Positions 19,407 through 28,973 of a stretch of 64,000 bases of DNA are shown piece after piece. The notes below the pieces were generated by a model. That model saw only the letters and a program-made list of their open reading frames with translations. It made no database searches and was not told where the DNA came from. This stretch comes from Entomomonas sp. E2T0 (GTDB taxonomy: Bacteria > Pseudomonadota > Gammaproteobacteria > Pseudomonadales > Pseudomonadaceae): NCBI RefSeq assembly GCF_025985425.1, contig NZ_CP094972.1, positions 992,001 through 1,056,000 on the forward strand, read 5' to 3'. The stretch's first letter is position 1. Each line of letters opens with the position of its first letter. Both the position numbers and the translations under genes were made by a program.

Positions 19407-19561
19407 TTAAAATAATCTCCGTTAGTCCTGCTCACCCGACGCTTTATCATCAGTATAATTGGTCTGGCATGGCTGCTAGGTGCTGGAAAACACTAAGCTA
19501 TTGCGTGACAGGTAGTTACCTGAGGGAATTCAGGGGTTAGGATTTTACTCTGCTTATTATA
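19407..19561 (-). promoter_or_regulatory. rplU promoter and structured leader
   Basis: A perfect TATAAT reads on the minus strand at 19556-19561, with only a weak -35. The leader that follows contains two hairpins sharing the same bases: CCTGA...TCAGG (19519-19534) and CAGGTA/TACCTG (19509-19522). They cannot form together, which is the shape of an attenuation or autoregulation switch. Control by L21 is a guess. Confidence 0.4.
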
Positions 19562-19744
19562 ACTAAGCAAGTGGATTTATAAAATATTATGGTTTTATTG
19601 TATAGATAACGATGCAAGTATAGGTCTTTTTTGAGAAAAGATTACAATTCAATTAAAATACACAAAGTAGATGTTTATAAAATTTACTTTATATCAGAGA
19701 GTATATTATGAAATCTAATCAACTTAACTAAGCATAGACGAGTT

Positions 19745-20029
19745 ATGTATATAGAAAATAAAGAGGGGTTAATTGATGGGACTGATGCTTGCATAGGTTG
19801 GGTGAGTTTTTCAAAAACAGGCAAAACAATTTACTATAAGGGTAAAACATTCATTAGTAACAAGGGTAAAGGGGTACGAGGAAATTTTAGGGATCTTGAA
19901 ACAGGTGAGGAGTATTGGATATCAGGTGTTAAAAAAAGTGGTTCAAATATACACTCCAGCGAATCTATCAGTTCAATTATGATTGATCAAGATGTTCAAG
20001 ATGAATACAGACGTATCAAAAATTTATAA
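19745..20029 (+). CDS. Conserved small protein of unknown function
   Basis: 94 residues. The sequence has a compact beta-rich core: CIGWVSFSKTGKTIYYKGK, a GNFRD turn, then GEEYWISGVKKSG and a helical end (IDQDVQDEYRRIKNL). I recognise this as a small bacterial family that is sometimes wrongly annotated as 1-deoxyxylulose-5-phosphate synthase; it is far too short for that enzyme. No signal peptide or membrane segment. It stands alone between the divergent rplU and the ispB promoter. Confidence 0.6.
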   Translation: MYIENKEGLIDGTDACIGWVSFSKTGKTIYYKGKTFISNKGKGVRGNFRDLETGEEYWISGVKKSGSNIHSSESISSIMIDQDVQDEYRRIKNL

Positions 20030-20213
20030 TAGTAGCTACTTATAATCATTACTTTATTTTCGATGAAATCTGTTCTTTTATTTTTCTTAAAATGAACACA
20101 TGGTTTTAAAAAAATTATTACGAGCGCGCGTAAATTAAATGAAGGCTTATCTAATATAGAGGATAAAGGTGTTTTGTAAAAAGCTAATCAATATATTTAT
20201 CTAGCATAAATGC

Positions 20214-20242
20214 TTGACACTTATTAGTTGCCCACCTAGCAT
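20214..20242 (+). promoter_or_regulatory. Promoter of ispB
   Basis: Perfect TTGACA, 17-base spacer, TAGCAT. The ispB start lies 31 bases downstream. Confidence 0.7.
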
Positions 20243-20272
20243 TACGCACAATATTTTTAAGGAATAGATAGA

Positions 20273-21256
20273 GTGACTGTTCAATCTAAAACTCAAAGCT
20301 TTTACCAAGTTATTGCCGAAGATTTTGCTAGGGTAGATGATATTATCCGTAAACAATTAGTGTCGGATGTTCCTTTAGTTGAACAAATTGCAGAGTATAT
20401 TATCTCGGCTGGTGGTAAACGCTTACGTCCTCTATTAGTGTTATTAGCAGGTAATGCAGTTGGTAAAAAAGGAGATGACCTTTGTTTATTGGCTGGGCTT
20501 ATTGAGTTTATTCATACTTCTACCTTACTGCATGATGATGTGGTTGATGCTTCTGGTTTACGTAGAGGTCGTTCAACAGCTAACGCTATTTGGGGTAATG
20601 CGCCTAGTGTATTAGTAGGTGACTTTTTATATACCCGTGCTTTTGAAATGATGGTGAAATTAGATTCCATGCATATTATGCAGGTGATTTCCCATGCTAC
20701 CCGTATTATTGCGGAAGGTGAGGTATTACAGTTATCCCGCGTACGTGATGCTAGCACTACGGAAGAAATCTATATGCAAGTCATCCGTGGTAAAACAGCG
20801 ATGTTATTTGAAGCGGCTACCCATAGTGCAGGCGTGTTAGCGAAAGCTACTCCTGAACAATGTGAAGCTTTACGTTGTTTTGGTGATGCATTAGGTATTG
20901 CTTTTCAATTAGTAGATGATTTGTTGGATTACCGTGGCAGTACGGATGATCTTGGTAAAAATGTTGGTGATGATCTCGCTGAGGGTAAACCGACCTTACC
21001 TCTTATCTATGCCATGAAGCATGGTAATGTAGAACAATCTGCAATCGTTCGTAAAGCTATTCAAAAAGGCGGAACTGATCAATTAGAGCTAATTAGTCAG
21101 ATAGTGCAAGAGACAGGGGCATTAGACTATACTGCTCAATTGGCTAGAAGTTATGCTGAGAAAGCAATAGCTTATTTACAGAGTGCTATTCCTGATAGCA
21201 AATATAAAGATGCTTTAATTGAGTTAACTGAATTTTCTGTTGCTAGGACTTATTAA
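20273..21256 (+). CDS. ispB: Octaprenyl/nonaprenyl diphosphate synthase
   Basis: Makes the long prenyl side chain of ubiquinone from FPP and IPP. 327 residues, GTG start with AAGGA upstream. The two Asp-rich motifs are complete: LLHDDVVDASGLRRGR near 82-98 and LVDDLLDYRG near 215-224. GGKRLRP and the Lys-Thr pair IRGKTAMLF are also present. The residues before the first motif are small, as in long-chain synthases rather than FPP synthase (IspA). Chain length cannot be read from sequence with certainty; Pseudomonas makes Q-9. Neighbourhood with rplU-rpmA-obgE is the usual proteobacterial arrangement. Confidence 0.93.
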   Translation: MTVQSKTQSFYQVIAEDFARVDDIIRKQLVSDVPLVEQIAEYIISAGGKRLRPLLVLLAGNAVGKKGDDLCLLAGLIEFIHTSTLLHDDVVDASGLRRGRSTANAIWGNAPSVLVGDFLYTRAFEMMVKLDSMHIMQVISHATRIIAEGEVLQLSRVRDASTTEEIYMQVIRGKTAMLFEAATHSAGVLAKATPEQCEALRCFGDALGIAFQLVDDLLDYRGSTDDLGKNVGDDLAEGKPTLPLIYAMKHGNVEQSAIVRKAIQKGGTDQLELISQIVQETGALDYTAQLARSYAEKAIAYLQSAIPDSKYKDALIELTEFSVARTY

Positions 21257-21641
21257 TAGCTATTTAGAGTAAATCAAAGAACTTAGCCTGTATAGGAAAA
21301 TATAAATCTAAAGTCATTGCCTTGTGTATTAGTAAAGAAATAGAACTTTTCATCTATATCGCTTACTGTGTGAAAATAATATCAATATATGTTCCATAAA
21401 ACTGTAATAGCTATTTTTTGTTTGTTTAAGTAGTAAGGCTATTGGTTTATTTGGATCCTTATTTGGTGATCTTTATCGCTCTTCCAAAATAACTAAGATT
21501 GTTGTTTTGTTATTGTTGGAGGTTTGAAAATTCTATATCTAGTAATTAAAAATATATCTTCTATCAATTGAACGTCATTGTTGAAGTTTGCGTTATCTCA
21601 ATTTTAGGATAAATAATTCAAATACCCCTTGTTTTAAATAC
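21257..21641. other. Intergenic stretch without a gene
   Basis: 385 AT-rich bases between ispB and the Fur-box gene. I see no supported reading frame, tRNA or convincing terminator. Confidence 0.5.
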
Positions 21642-21662
21642 AAATGATAATTATTATCATTT
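21642..21662 (+). promoter_or_regulatory. Fur box
   Basis: A perfect 21-base palindrome, AAATGATAAT-T-ATTATCATTT, 27 bases before the next start codon. It matches the Fur consensus (GATAATGATAATCATTATC) closely and predicts iron repression of the following gene. Confidence 0.85.
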
Positions 21663-21689
21663 TAAATGGTATGTTAAATGAGGTGATTT

Positions 21690-21914
21690 ATGATTTATCT
21701 AGTAGATGCTTGGTTAGAATGTGCACATCCTAGTCTACGTATTTTGAATAAAAATACGGGTGAAGTTTGTCTTACATTGAATGAGCAAGAAGTTATTAGC
21801 TATCAAGAGCAGGGCATATTTGATGTGGCAAGTTTGTTTTCAACCAATCAAGAAGTGATCCAGGAGCTTACTAATGACCTGTTTATAGCTAAACATATAG
21901 TATATAAATTGTAA
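21690..21914 (+). CDS. Small iron-regulated protein (PA4570-like)
   Basis: 74 residues, start with GAGGTG 8 bases upstream. The acidic soluble sequence (MIYLVDAWLECAHPSLRILN, then GEVCLTLNEQEVISYQEQG) has no signal peptide. In Pseudomonas aeruginosa the small gene PA4570 sits at the same place, next to ispB/rplU, and is induced by iron starvation; this looks like its counterpart by position and size. Function is unknown. The strong Fur box directly upstream is the main evidence that it is a real gene. Confidence 0.7.
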   Translation: MIYLVDAWLECAHPSLRILNKNTGEVCLTLNEQEVISYQEQGIFDVASLFSTNQEVIQELTNDLFIAKHIVYKL

Positions 21915-22033
21915 CAAAATATTTATATATTGAGATATGTGGATGGTATGCAAATAAACCAAGAGTTCTTATGGTCATTGTCTAAGCTATCCTGAACACT
22001 ATTGAGTTAGTCAATTTAAAACGATATTAATGA

Positions 22034-22062
22034 TTGACAGTAAGGCTAACTCCTCGTAGAAT
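22034..22062 (+). promoter_or_regulatory. Main promoter of the S10 ribosomal operon
   Basis: Perfect TTGACA, 17-base spacer, TAGAAT, followed by a GC-rich start region (TTGCGCC). Confidence 0.85.
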
Positions 22063-22071
22063 TGCGCCTCT

Positions 22072-22100
22072 TTTCAGTGGGCATAGTCCGCCTGCTGAAA
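22072..22100 (+). promoter_or_regulatory. S10 leader hairpin
   Basis: TTTCAG / CTGAAA stem closing a 17-base GC-rich loop, between the promoter and rpsJ. In E. coli the S10 leader is where L4 causes attenuation. This leader is only about 55 bases, so equivalent control is uncertain. Confidence 0.45.
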
Positions 22101-22123
22101 GTTATTAAGAGTCTGAGGTCAAC

Positions 22124-22435
22124 ATGCAAAACCAACAAATTCGTATTCGGTTAAAGGCATTTGATCACCGCTTGATCGATCAATCAACTCAGGAAATCGT
22201 AGATACTGCGAAACGTACTGGGGCTCAAGTTCGTGGTCCAATACCATTACCAACTCGTAAAGAGAGATTTACTGTATTGATTTCTCCGCACGTTAATAAA
22301 GACGCGCGTGATCAATATGAAATTCGTACTCATAAAAGAGTATTAGATATCGTGCAACCAACTGATAAAACAGTTGATGCATTAATGAAGCTTGATCTTG
22401 CAGCTGGTGTAGAAGTGCAAATCAGCCTCGGCTAA
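22124..22435 (+). CDS. rpsJ: 30S ribosomal protein S10 (NusE)
   Basis: 103 residues, complete. Starts [20 protein letters not shown]; contains [15 protein letters not shown] and the RTHKRVLDI block. S10 also acts as NusE in antitermination. First gene of the S10 operon; in most Pseudomonas fusA-tuf precede it, but here it follows the Fur-box gene. Confidence 0.98.
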   Translation: MQNQQIRIRLKAFDHRLIDQSTQEIVDTAKRTGAQVRGPIPLPTRKERFTVLISPHVNKDARDQYEIRTHKRVLDIVQPTDKTVDALMKLDLAAGVEVQISLG

Positions 22436-22515
22436 GGCATTGCTTTAGTCGTGTAACGCTCTGAAATGGGCGGCCATAGCGGGTGAAAGCCCCGTACACT
22501 TATAGAGGTATATAT

Positions 22516-23151
22516 ATGACAATTGGTGTTATCGGTCGTAAATGCGGTATGACTCGCATTTTTACCGAAGAAGGTATCTCGATTCCGGTTACTGTTATTG
22601 AAGTTGAACCAAATCGTGTTACTCAATTCAAATCAGAAGAAACTGATGGCTACCGTGCTGTACAGGTTACAGTGGGTGAGCGTCGTACTTCTCGTGTTTC
22701 AAAACCACAAGCTGGTCACTTTGCAAAAGCTAAAGTAGCTGCTGGTCGTGGCGTTTTAGAATTCCGTTTAGAAGATGGCGAATACCAAGCTGGTGACGAA
22801 CTTAAAGTTGATATGTTCGAAGCTGGTCAAATGGTTGACGTAACTGGTCAATCTAAGGGTAAAGGATTTGCTGGTACTATTAAACGTTGGAATTTCCGCG
22901 GTCAAGACAATACACATGGTAACTCAGTGTCTCACCGTGTACCAGGCTCTATCGGTCAGTGTCAGACTCCTGGTCGTGTTTTCAAAGGCAAGAAAATGTC
23001 TGGTCATTTAGGTGCTGAGCGCGTAACTGTGCAGTCCCTACAAATCGTTCGTGTTGACGTTGAGCGCAACTTACTATTAGTAAAAGGAGCTGTTCCTGGT
23101 GCTACTGGTAGTGATGTGATTGTACGTCCTGCTGTTAAAGCTCGCGGTTAA
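22516..23151 (+). CDS. rplC: 50S ribosomal protein L3
   Basis: 211 residues from the ATG with GAGGT 7 bases upstream ([16 protein letters not shown] is the conserved start); an in-frame GTG at 22483 lacks a ribosome site. Contains [20 protein letters not shown] and the [20 protein letters not shown] loop reaching the peptidyl-transferase centre; the Gln in GQCQTPG is the one methylated by PrmB in relatives. It lies 80 bases after rpsJ. Confidence 0.98.
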   Translation: MTIGVIGRKCGMTRIFTEEGISIPVTVIEVEPNRVTQFKSEETDGYRAVQVTVGERRTSRVSKPQAGHFAKAKVAAGRGVLEFRLEDGEYQAGDELKVDMFEAGQMVDVTGQSKGKGFAGTIKRWNFRGQDNTHGNSVSHRVPGSIGQCQTPGRVFKGKKMSGHLGAERVTVQSLQIVRVDVERNLLLVKGAVPGATGSDVIVRPAVKARG

Positions 23152-23164
23152 GGGGGAATAAAGA

Positions 23165-23767
23165 ATGCAATTAAATGTAAATGGTGCGCAAGCAATCGAA
23201 GTTAATCAAGCAGTCTTTGATGCAAAGTACAATGAAACATTAATCCACCAAGCTGTAGTAGCTTATATGGCTGCTGGTCGTCAAGGTACACGTGCACAAA
23301 AAACTCGTGCAGAAGTATCTGGTGGTGGCAAAAAGCCTTGGCGTCAAAAAGGTACTGGTCGCGCACGTGCTGGGTCTACTCGTAGCCCAATCTGGCGTAG
23401 CGGTGGTACTACTTTTGCAGCTAAGCCACAAGATCATTCACAAAAAATTAACCGTAAAATGTATCGTGCAGCGATTCGTTCAATTTTATCTGAACTTGCG
23501 CGTACTGATCGTTTAGTAGTGGTTGAGAATTTTGCTGTTGATGCGCCAAAAACTAAAGAATTAGTGAATAAACTGCAAGCATTAGAGTTAAAAGATGTAT
23601 TAATCATAACTGATGCTTTTGATACTAACCTATGGTTAGCAGCTCGTAACCTACCTCATGTAGATTATGTAGAAGCAAGTGGTTCAGATCCTGTCAGTTT
23701 AATTGCTTATGAAAAGGTACTTATTACTGTACCTGCTATTAAGAAAATTGAGGAGGTATTGGCATGA
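23165..23767 (+). CDS. rplD: 50S ribosomal protein L4
   Basis: 200 residues. [19 protein letters not shown] start, then the exit-tunnel loop [20 protein letters not shown] that also meets macrolides. In E. coli L4 represses its own operon. It is 13 bases after rplC and overlaps rplW by 4. Confidence 0.98.
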   Translation: MQLNVNGAQAIEVNQAVFDAKYNETLIHQAVVAYMAAGRQGTRAQKTRAEVSGGGKKPWRQKGTGRARAGSTRSPIWRSGGTTFAAKPQDHSQKINRKMYRAAIRSILSELARTDRLVVVENFAVDAPKTKELVNKLQALELKDVLIITDAFDTNLWLAARNLPHVDYVEASGSDPVSLIAYEKVLITVPAIKKIEEVLA

Positions 23768-24105
23768 GTTTTGAACAAGCTCGTTTATACAAGGTTCTTC
23801 TTGCCCCTCTCCATACTGAGAAGTCAGAACTTATTTTAGAAGAAGGCGGTCAAGATCGCATTGCTTTTAAAGTGGCTGCTACTGCTAATAAAGTTGAGAT
23901 CAAAGAAGCAGTTGAAAAACTATTCAAAGTTGAAGTAGCTAAAGTGATGACCTTAAACGTTAAAGGTAAGGTCAAAAGAGAAATGTCTGGTAAAACTTCA
24001 AAACGTATTCGTTTTGCAAAAGGTAAAGAAAGCGATTGGAAAAAAGCCTACGTTGTTCTTAAGCCAGGCAGTGTTATTGAATCATTAGCTGCTCAAGATA
24101 AATAA
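23764..24105 (+). CDS. rplW: 50S ribosomal protein L23
   Basis: 113 residues, longer than the usual 99-100 because the C-terminus is extended ([17 protein letters not shown]). Core [16 protein letters not shown] and the VKGKVKR basic loop are typical. It lies at the tunnel exit and docks SRP and trigger factor. ATGA overlap with rplD indicates translational coupling. Confidence 0.97.
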   Translation: MSFEQARLYKVLLAPLHTEKSELILEEGGQDRIAFKVAATANKVEIKEAVEKLFKVEVAKVMTLNVKGKVKREMSGKTSKRIRFAKGKESDWKKAYVVLKPGSVIESLAAQDK

Positions 24106-24119
24106 GGTAGGGTGCATCC

Positions 24120-24944
24120 ATGGCTATAGTTAAATGCAAACCGACCTCAGCAGGACGTCGTTTCGTAGTTAAAGTAGTAACTCCAGAGTTACATAAAGGT
24201 GCTCCATATGCACCATTACTTGAGAAAAAGTCTAAGTCTGGTGGTCGTAACAATAATGGTCGTATCACTACGCGCCATATTGGTGGTGGACATAAGCAAC
24301 ATTACCGTTTAGTTGATTTCCGTCGCAATGATAAAGATGGTATTCCTGCGGTTGTAGAGCGTATTGAATATGATCCAAACCGTACTGCACATATTGCTTT
24401 ATTGAAATATGCAGATGGTGAGCGTCGTTATATTATTGCACCTAAAGGTGTTAAAGCTGGCGATCAAATAATCGCTGGTGCGCATGCACCGATTAAGGCG
24501 GGTAATACATTACCATTACGTAATATCCCAGTAGGTAGTACTATTCACTGTATCGAAATGAAACCTGGTAAAGGTGCACAAATTGCACGTTCAGCGGGTG
24601 CTTCTGTACAGTTAGTTGCTCGTGAAGGTGCTTATGTAACGGTACGTTTACGTTCTGGTGAAATGCGTAAAATCTTATCAGAATGTCGTGCAACTTTAGG
24701 TGAAGTATCTAATGGTGAACATAGCTTACGTTCATTAGGTAAGGCTGGTGCAAGCCGCTGGCGTGGTATTCGTCCTACAGTACGTGGTGTGGCAATGAAC
24801 CCTGTTGACCATCCACATGGTGGTGGTGAAGGTCGTACTTCTGGTGGTCGTCACCCAGTTACGCCTTGGGGTATCAAAACCAAAGGTAAGAAAACTCGTA
24901 CTAATAAACGTACTGACAATATGATTGTCCGTCGTCGTAAATAA
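24120..24944 (+). CDS. rplB: 50S ribosomal protein L2
   Basis: 274 residues. [19 protein letters not shown] start, the central [18 protein letters not shown], and the C-terminal [18 protein letters not shown] with the His of the peptidyl-transferase region. Ends in a basic tail ([16 protein letters not shown]). Lies 14 bases after rplW. Confidence 0.98.
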   Translation: MAIVKCKPTSAGRRFVVKVVTPELHKGAPYAPLLEKKSKSGGRNNNGRITTRHIGGGHKQHYRLVDFRRNDKDGIPAVVERIEYDPNRTAHIALLKYADGERRYIIAPKGVKAGDQIIAGAHAPIKAGNTLPLRNIPVGSTIHCIEMKPGKGAQIARSAGASVQLVAREGAYVTVRLRSGEMRKILSECRATLGEVSNGEHSLRSLGKAGASRWRGIRPTVRGVAMNPVDHPHGGGEGRTSGGRHPVTPWGIKTKGKKTRTNKRTDNMIVRRRK

Positions 24945-24958
24945 GTGAGGATACGATA

Positions 24959-25234
24959 ATGCCACGTTCGTTAAAGAAAGGTCCTTTTATCGATCTTCAC
25001 CTATTGAAGAAGATCGAAACGGCTGTTGAAAAGAATGATCGTAAGCCAATTAAAACTTGGTCACGTCGTTCTATGATATTGCCACAAATGGTAGGTTTAA
25101 CTATCGCTGTTCACAATGGTCGTCAACATGTACCAGTACTTGTGAATGAAGATATGGTTGGCCATAAATTAGGCGAGTTTGCTGCTACCCGTACATATCG
25201 TGGTCATGCGGCAGATAAGAAAGCCAAGCGTTAA
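24959..25234 (+). CDS. rpsS: 30S ribosomal protein S19
   Basis: 91 residues: [20 protein letters not shown] start, [29 protein letters not shown]. Full length. Lies 14 bases after rplB with GTGAGGAT upstream. Confidence 0.98.
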   Translation: MPRSLKKGPFIDLHLLKKIETAVEKNDRKPIKTWSRRSMILPQMVGLTIAVHNGRQHVPVLVNEDMVGHKLGEFAATRTYRGHAADKKAKR

Positions 25235-25246
25235 TAGGTGAGCGTA

Positions 25247-25597
25247 ATGAAAGAAGACAAAGATAAGATAGTATCTGCGAAATTATCAGGTGCTCGTATT
25301 TCTGCTCAGAAAGCTCGCTTAGTAGCTGATCAAATTCGTGGGAAGGAGATTGGCACTGCACTTAATTTACTAACGTTCAGCAGTAAAAAAGCTGCTCCGT
25401 TATTTAAGAAAGTGCTTGAGTCAGCGATTGCAAATGCTGAACAAAACAAGGGCTTTGACATTGATGACCTGAAAATTCATGCTGTTTATGTTGACGAAGG
25501 GCGTTCTTTAAAACGTATGCTTCCTCGTGCAAAAGGTCGTGCTGATCGTATTGTTAAACGGTCTTGTCATATCACTGTTAAAGTTATCGAAAAGTAA
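25247..25597 (+). CDS. rplV: 50S ribosomal protein L22
   Basis: 116 residues from the ATG preceded by AGGTGAG; an in-frame GTG at 25238 is inside that ribosome site. The N-terminus [15 protein letters not shown] is a few residues longer than the usual MEVAAKLSG, then [20 protein letters not shown] is canonical, with the tunnel-lining loop [17 protein letters not shown]. Slight N-terminal extension is the only oddity. Confidence 0.96.
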   Translation: MKEDKDKIVSAKLSGARISAQKARLVADQIRGKEIGTALNLLTFSSKKAAPLFKKVLESAIANAEQNKGFDIDDLKIHAVYVDEGRSLKRMLPRAKGRADRIVKRSCHITVKVIEK

Positions 25598-25610
25598 CGG
25601 AGTCGATCAG

Positions 25611-26294
25611 ATGGGTCAGAAAGTACATCCTACTGGCATACGCCTAGGAATCGTAAAGGAGCACACTTCTGTTTGGTATGCAGACCGCAAAAACTATGCG
25701 GATTATCTAAATACTGACTTGAAAGTTCGTGGTTACCTCCAAGATAAATTAAAAAACGCGTCCGTGAGCCGAATCGACATTGCTCGTCCAGCTCAAAGTG
25801 CACGTATTACTATTCACACTGCACGTCCTGGTATTGTTATCGGGAAAAAAGGTGAAGATGTGGAGAAGTTACGTCAGGACCTGACCAAACAAATGGGTGT
25901 TCCCGTTCATATTAATATTGAAGAAATTCGTAAACCAGAATTAGACGCAATGTTAGTAGCACAAGGTGTTGCCCAGCAGTTAGAGCGTCGTGTTATGTTC
26001 CGTCGTGCAATGAAACGTGCGGTTCAGAGCGCAATGCGTCTTGGTGCTAAAGGTATCAAGATTCAGGTAAGCGGTCGCTTAGGTGGTGCAGAAATCGCTC
26101 GTAGCGAATGGTATCGTGAAGGTCGTGTTCCTTTACATACACTTCGTGCCGATATCGATTATGCAACCTATGAAGCACACACTACTTATGGTGTAATCGG
26201 TGTTAAAGTTTGGATCTTCAAAGGCGAAGTTATTGGTGGCCAATTAGAAGAAACTAAACCAGCACCTACATCTCGTAAAAAAGCTGCTAAGTAA
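25611..26294 (+). CDS. rpsC: 30S ribosomal protein S3
   Basis: 227 residues from [20 protein letters not shown]; the frame is open 84 bases further upstream inside rplV, but the conserved start and ACGGAG ribosome site fix this ATG. KH domain with [15 protein letters not shown], and the C-terminal domain with [20 protein letters not shown]. Part of the mRNA entry helicase. Confidence 0.98.
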   Translation: MGQKVHPTGIRLGIVKEHTSVWYADRKNYADYLNTDLKVRGYLQDKLKNASVSRIDIARPAQSARITIHTARPGIVIGKKGEDVEKLRQDLTKQMGVPVHINIEEIRKPELDAMLVAQGVAQQLERRVMFRRAMKRAVQSAMRLGAKGIKIQVSGRLGGAEIARSEWYREGRVPLHTLRADIDYATYEAHTTYGVIGVKVWIFKGEVIGGQLEETKPAPTSRKKAAK

Positions 26295-26306
26295 GGGGTA
26301 CGCCAA

Positions 26307-26720
26307 ATGTTACAACCAAAGCGTACAAAATTTAGAAAGCAGATGACGGGTCATAACCGTGGTCTTGCTCATCGCGGTAGCAAAGTGAGTTTTGGCGAGT
26401 ACGCGCTGAAAGCTACTGGACGCGGTCGTTTAACTGCTCGTCAAATCGAAGCAGCACGTCGTGCTCTCACACGTCACGTTAAACGTGGTGGTAAAATCTG
26501 GATTCGTGTGTTTCCTGATAAGCCAATTACCAAGAAACCTTTAGAAGTTCGTATGGGTAAAGGTAAAGGTGGCGTAGAATACTGGGTAGCACAAATTCAA
26601 CCTGGTAAAGTTCTTTACGAAATTGAAGGCGTTTCAGAAGTATTAGCCCGTGAAGCTTTTGCACTTGCTGCAGCTAAACTTCCTATTCCCACCTCTTTTG
26701 TTAAGCGGACGGTGATGTAA
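26307..26720 (+). CDS. rplP: 50S ribosomal protein L16
   Basis: 137 residues: [20 protein letters not shown] start, then [20 protein letters not shown] and [14 protein letters not shown]. Near the A-site; the Arg hydroxylated by RoxA in E. coli lies in the KPLEVRMG region. Its stop shares one base with the rpmC start. Confidence 0.98.
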   Translation: MLQPKRTKFRKQMTGHNRGLAHRGSKVSFGEYALKATGRGRLTARQIEAARRALTRHVKRGGKIWIRVFPDKPITKKPLEVRMGKGKGGVEYWVAQIQPGKVLYEIEGVSEVLAREAFALAAAKLPIPTSFVKRTVM

Positions 26721-26932
26721 TGAAATTAAAACAAAGACGTGAAGAAGTACGGAATCTTTCCGTAGAACAAATTAACGAGCAAATCATGGGCTTATTGCGT
26801 GATCAGTTTAATTTGCGTATGCAAAAAGCGACTGGTCAATTAGGTCAAGTTCACTTGCTCAAACAGGTTAAACGTGATATCGCTCGCCTTAAAACCGAGT
26901 TGACCGCGAAGCAGAAGCAGGCAGGTAAGTGA
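26720..26932 (+). CDS. rpmC: 50S ribosomal protein L29
   Basis: 70 residues of two long helices ([20 protein letters not shown], then [20 protein letters not shown]); the usual length is about 63, with the extra residues at the C-terminus. TAATG overlap with rplP. Confidence 0.97.
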   Translation: MKLKQRREEVRNLSVEQINEQIMGLLRDQFNLRMQKATGQLGQVHLLKQVKRDIARLKTELTAKQKQAGK

Positions 26933-26934
26933 TT

Positions 26935-27201
26935 ATGGCTGAAGCTCAAAAAACCGTTCGCACGCTTATGGGTCGTGTGACTAGCGATAAAATGGACAAA
27001 ACAATTACTGTATTGATTGAGCGTCGTGTAAAACACCCAATCTATGGTAAGTATGTTAAACGTTCTACTAAATTACATGCGCACGATGAGACTAATCAAT
27101 GTCGCATTGGCGACACAGTTACCATTCGTGAAACACGTCCACTATCCAAGACTAAAGCTTGGACATTAGTGGAAGTTGTTGAACGCGCGGACGCAGTGTA
27201 A
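26935..27201 (+). CDS. rpsQ: 30S ribosomal protein S17
   Basis: 88 residues from [20 protein letters not shown]; a GTG 6 bases upstream is inside the rpmC stop and is not needed. Contains [20 protein letters not shown], the 16S-binding OB fold. Gap to rpmC is 2 bases; GGTAAGTG upstream serves as ribosome site. Confidence 0.97.
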   Translation: MAEAQKTVRTLMGRVTSDKMDKTITVLIERRVKHPIYGKYVKRSTKLHAHDETNQCRIGDTVTIRETRPLSKTKAWTLVEVVERADAV

Positions 27202-27219
27202 GGGGGTCGGAGAAAATAT

Positions 27220-27588
27220 ATGATTCAGACTCAATCAATGCTAGATGTGGCAGATAACAGTGGTGCACGTCGTGTGATGTGTATCAAAGTATTAGGTGGT
27301 TCTCACCGTCGTTATGCTGCTGTGGGTGACATCATTAAGGTAGCTGTGAAAGAAGCCATCCCACGTGGTAAAGTTAAAAAAGGGCAAGTGATGACTGCGG
27401 TAGTTGTACGTACTCGTCATGGTGTTCGTCGTCAAGATGGTTCTTTAATCCGTTTTGATGATAACGCAGCTGTGTTATTAAACAATAAGCAAGAGCCGAT
27501 TGGTACCCGTATCTTTGGACCAGTAACTCGTGAACTTCGTACTGAGAAGTTTATGAAAATCGTCTCACTTGCTCCAGAAGTGTTGTAA
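27220..27588 (+). CDS. rplN: 50S ribosomal protein L14
   Basis: 122 residues: [20 protein letters not shown] start, then [20 protein letters not shown] and the [13 protein letters not shown] ending. First gene of the classical spc operon. It contacts 16S rRNA at an intersubunit bridge. Confidence 0.98.
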   Translation: MIQTQSMLDVADNSGARRVMCIKVLGGSHRRYAAVGDIIKVAVKEAIPRGKVKKGQVMTAVVVRTRHGVRRQDGSLIRFDDNAAVLLNNKQEPIGTRIFGPVTRELRTEKFMKIVSLAPEVL

Positions 27589-27599
27589 GGAGAGGCGCT

Positions 27600-27914
27600 A
27601 TGAAGAAGATTCGTCGAGATGACGAAATTATCGTCATCGCCGGTAAAGATAAAGGTAAGCGCGGCCGTATTGTTAAAGTGCTTGCTGATGATCGTGTGAT
27701 TGTAAGTGGTATTAATATGGTTAAACGCCATACTAAGCCTAATCCACAAGCTGGTACTCAAGGCGGTATTGTTGAGAAAGAAGCACCTTTGCATATCTCT
27801 AACGTTGCTATTTTCAATTCTGAAACTAGCAAAGCAGATCGCGTAGGTTTTAAATTTGAAGATGGTGTTAAGGTTCGTATCTTCAAGTCCAATCAACAAC
27901 CGATTGATGCTTGA
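27600..27914 (+). CDS. rplX: 50S ribosomal protein L24
   Basis: 104 residues: KOW motif [18 protein letters not shown] followed by [20 protein letters not shown]. One of the two assembly-initiator proteins. Behind AAGGAGAGG, 11 bases after rplN. Confidence 0.98.
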   Translation: MKKIRRDDEIIVIAGKDKGKRGRIVKVLADDRVIVSGINMVKRHTKPNPQAGTQGGIVEKEAPLHISNVAIFNSETSKADRVGFKFEDGVKVRIFKSNQQPIDA

Positions 27915-27932
27915 GAAGGAAGGTAAATAACC

Positions 27933-28472
27933 ATGGCACGTCTAGAAAAAGTTTATAAAGAACAAATTCTTCCTAAATTAAAGGATGAATTAAAATTAGC
28001 TAATGTGATGGAAGTTCCTCGCATTACCAAAATCACCCTTAACATGGGGCTTGGTGAAGCAATTGGCGATAAAAAAGTAATTGAAAATGCTTTAGCTGAT
28101 CTTGAGAAAATCACAGGTCAAAAAGCAGTGGTTACTAAAGCGCGTAAATCAATTGCGGGTTTCAAGGTTCGTGAAGGTTGGCCAATTGGTATTAAGGTAA
28201 CTTTACGTCGTGATCGTATGTATGAGTTTTTGGATCGTTTGATTTCGATCTCTTTACCACGTGTACGTGACTTCCGTGGCTTAAATGCCAAGTCTTTTGA
28301 CGGACGCGGAAATTACAGCATGGGTGTAAAAGAACAAATCATTTTCCCAGAAATTGATTACGATAAAATTGATGCTTTACGTGGTTTAGATATTACTGTA
28401 ACCACTACAGCGCGTACGGATGAAGAAGGGCGTGCATTATTACGTGCATTTAACTTCCCATTCCGTAACTAG
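27933..28472 (+). CDS. rplE: 50S ribosomal protein L5
   Basis: 179 residues: [40 protein letters not shown] and the terminal [13 protein letters not shown]. Binds 5S rRNA. In E. coli the mRNA near this gene start is the S8 repressor target. Confidence 0.98.
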   Translation: MARLEKVYKEQILPKLKDELKLANVMEVPRITKITLNMGLGEAIGDKKVIENALADLEKITGQKAVVTKARKSIAGFKVREGWPIGIKVTLRRDRMYEFLDRLISISLPRVRDFRGLNAKSFDGRGNYSMGVKEQIIFPEIDYDKIDALRGLDITVTTTARTDEEGRALLRAFNFPFRN

Positions 28473-28482
28473 GAGTTAGACA

Positions 28483-28788
28483 ATGGCTAAAATGAGCATG
28501 AAAAACCGTGAATTGAAACGTCAACAAACGGTTGCTAAATACGCTGAAAAGCGTGCTGCTTTAAAAGCAATTATTGTTAACCCAAAGTCTACTGATGAAG
28601 AGCGTTGGGAAGCACAAGTTGCTTTACAAAAACAACCTCGTGATGCAAGTAAATCACGTATTCGTAACCGTTGCCGTATTACTGGCCGTCCACACGGTGT
28701 ATACCGTAAGTTCGGTTTAGGACGTAACAAGTTACGTGAAGCAGCAATGCGCGGTGATGTGCCAGGTTTAGTGAAAGCTAGCTGGTAA
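28483..28788 (+). CDS. rpsN: 30S ribosomal protein S14, zinc-free form
   Basis: 101 residues, the long form with a single Cys in the conserved [20 protein letters not shown] block, so no zinc ribbon. [14 protein letters not shown] start, [11 protein letters not shown] end. A strong terminator-like hairpin begins 28 bases after its stop, which is unusual inside the spc operon. Confidence 0.98.
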   Translation: MAKMSMKNRELKRQQTVAKYAEKRAALKAIIVNPKSTDEERWEAQVALQKQPRDASKSRIRNRCRITGRPHGVYRKFGLGRNKLREAAMRGDVPGLVKASW

Positions 28789-28815
28789 TCACTCAGTAAT
28801 TAAGTTGTAAATAAG

Positions 28816-28850
28816 ATAAGTCAAGCTTTATAGCTTGACTTATTTTTTTT
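28816..28850 (+). terminator. Terminator-like hairpin inside the spc operon
   Basis: Perfect 11-bp stem ATAAGTCAAGC / GCTTGACTTAT, 6-base loop, then eight T. It looks like a full rho-independent terminator, located in the 185-base gap between rpsN and rpsH where related genomes have a few bases. Confidence 0.8.
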
Positions 28851-28858
28851 GTGTCGTT

Positions 28859-28897
28859 AAAATGCTCGGCTCGCCGAATCTCTGTGTGGAGCATTTT
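28859..28897 (+). promoter_or_regulatory. Second hairpin upstream of rpsH
   Basis: AAAATGCTC / GAGCATTTT enclosing a 21-base segment with its own inner pair (CGGC...GCCG). May be an S8 binding or processing structure, or a terminator remnant. No clear promoter between here and rpsH. Confidence 0.45.
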
Positions 28898-28973
28898 GGC
28901 GTTTCGTAGCCTATTTATATTGATTTAAATAATAAAATAGGTTCTTTTATATTTTTAGGAGTAAAAATAGCCC

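Noticed and set aside
19745-20029. 1-deoxy-D-xylulose-5-phosphate synthase
   Set aside because: This label is sometimes attached to the family, but 94 residues cannot hold the thiamine-diphosphate enzyme.
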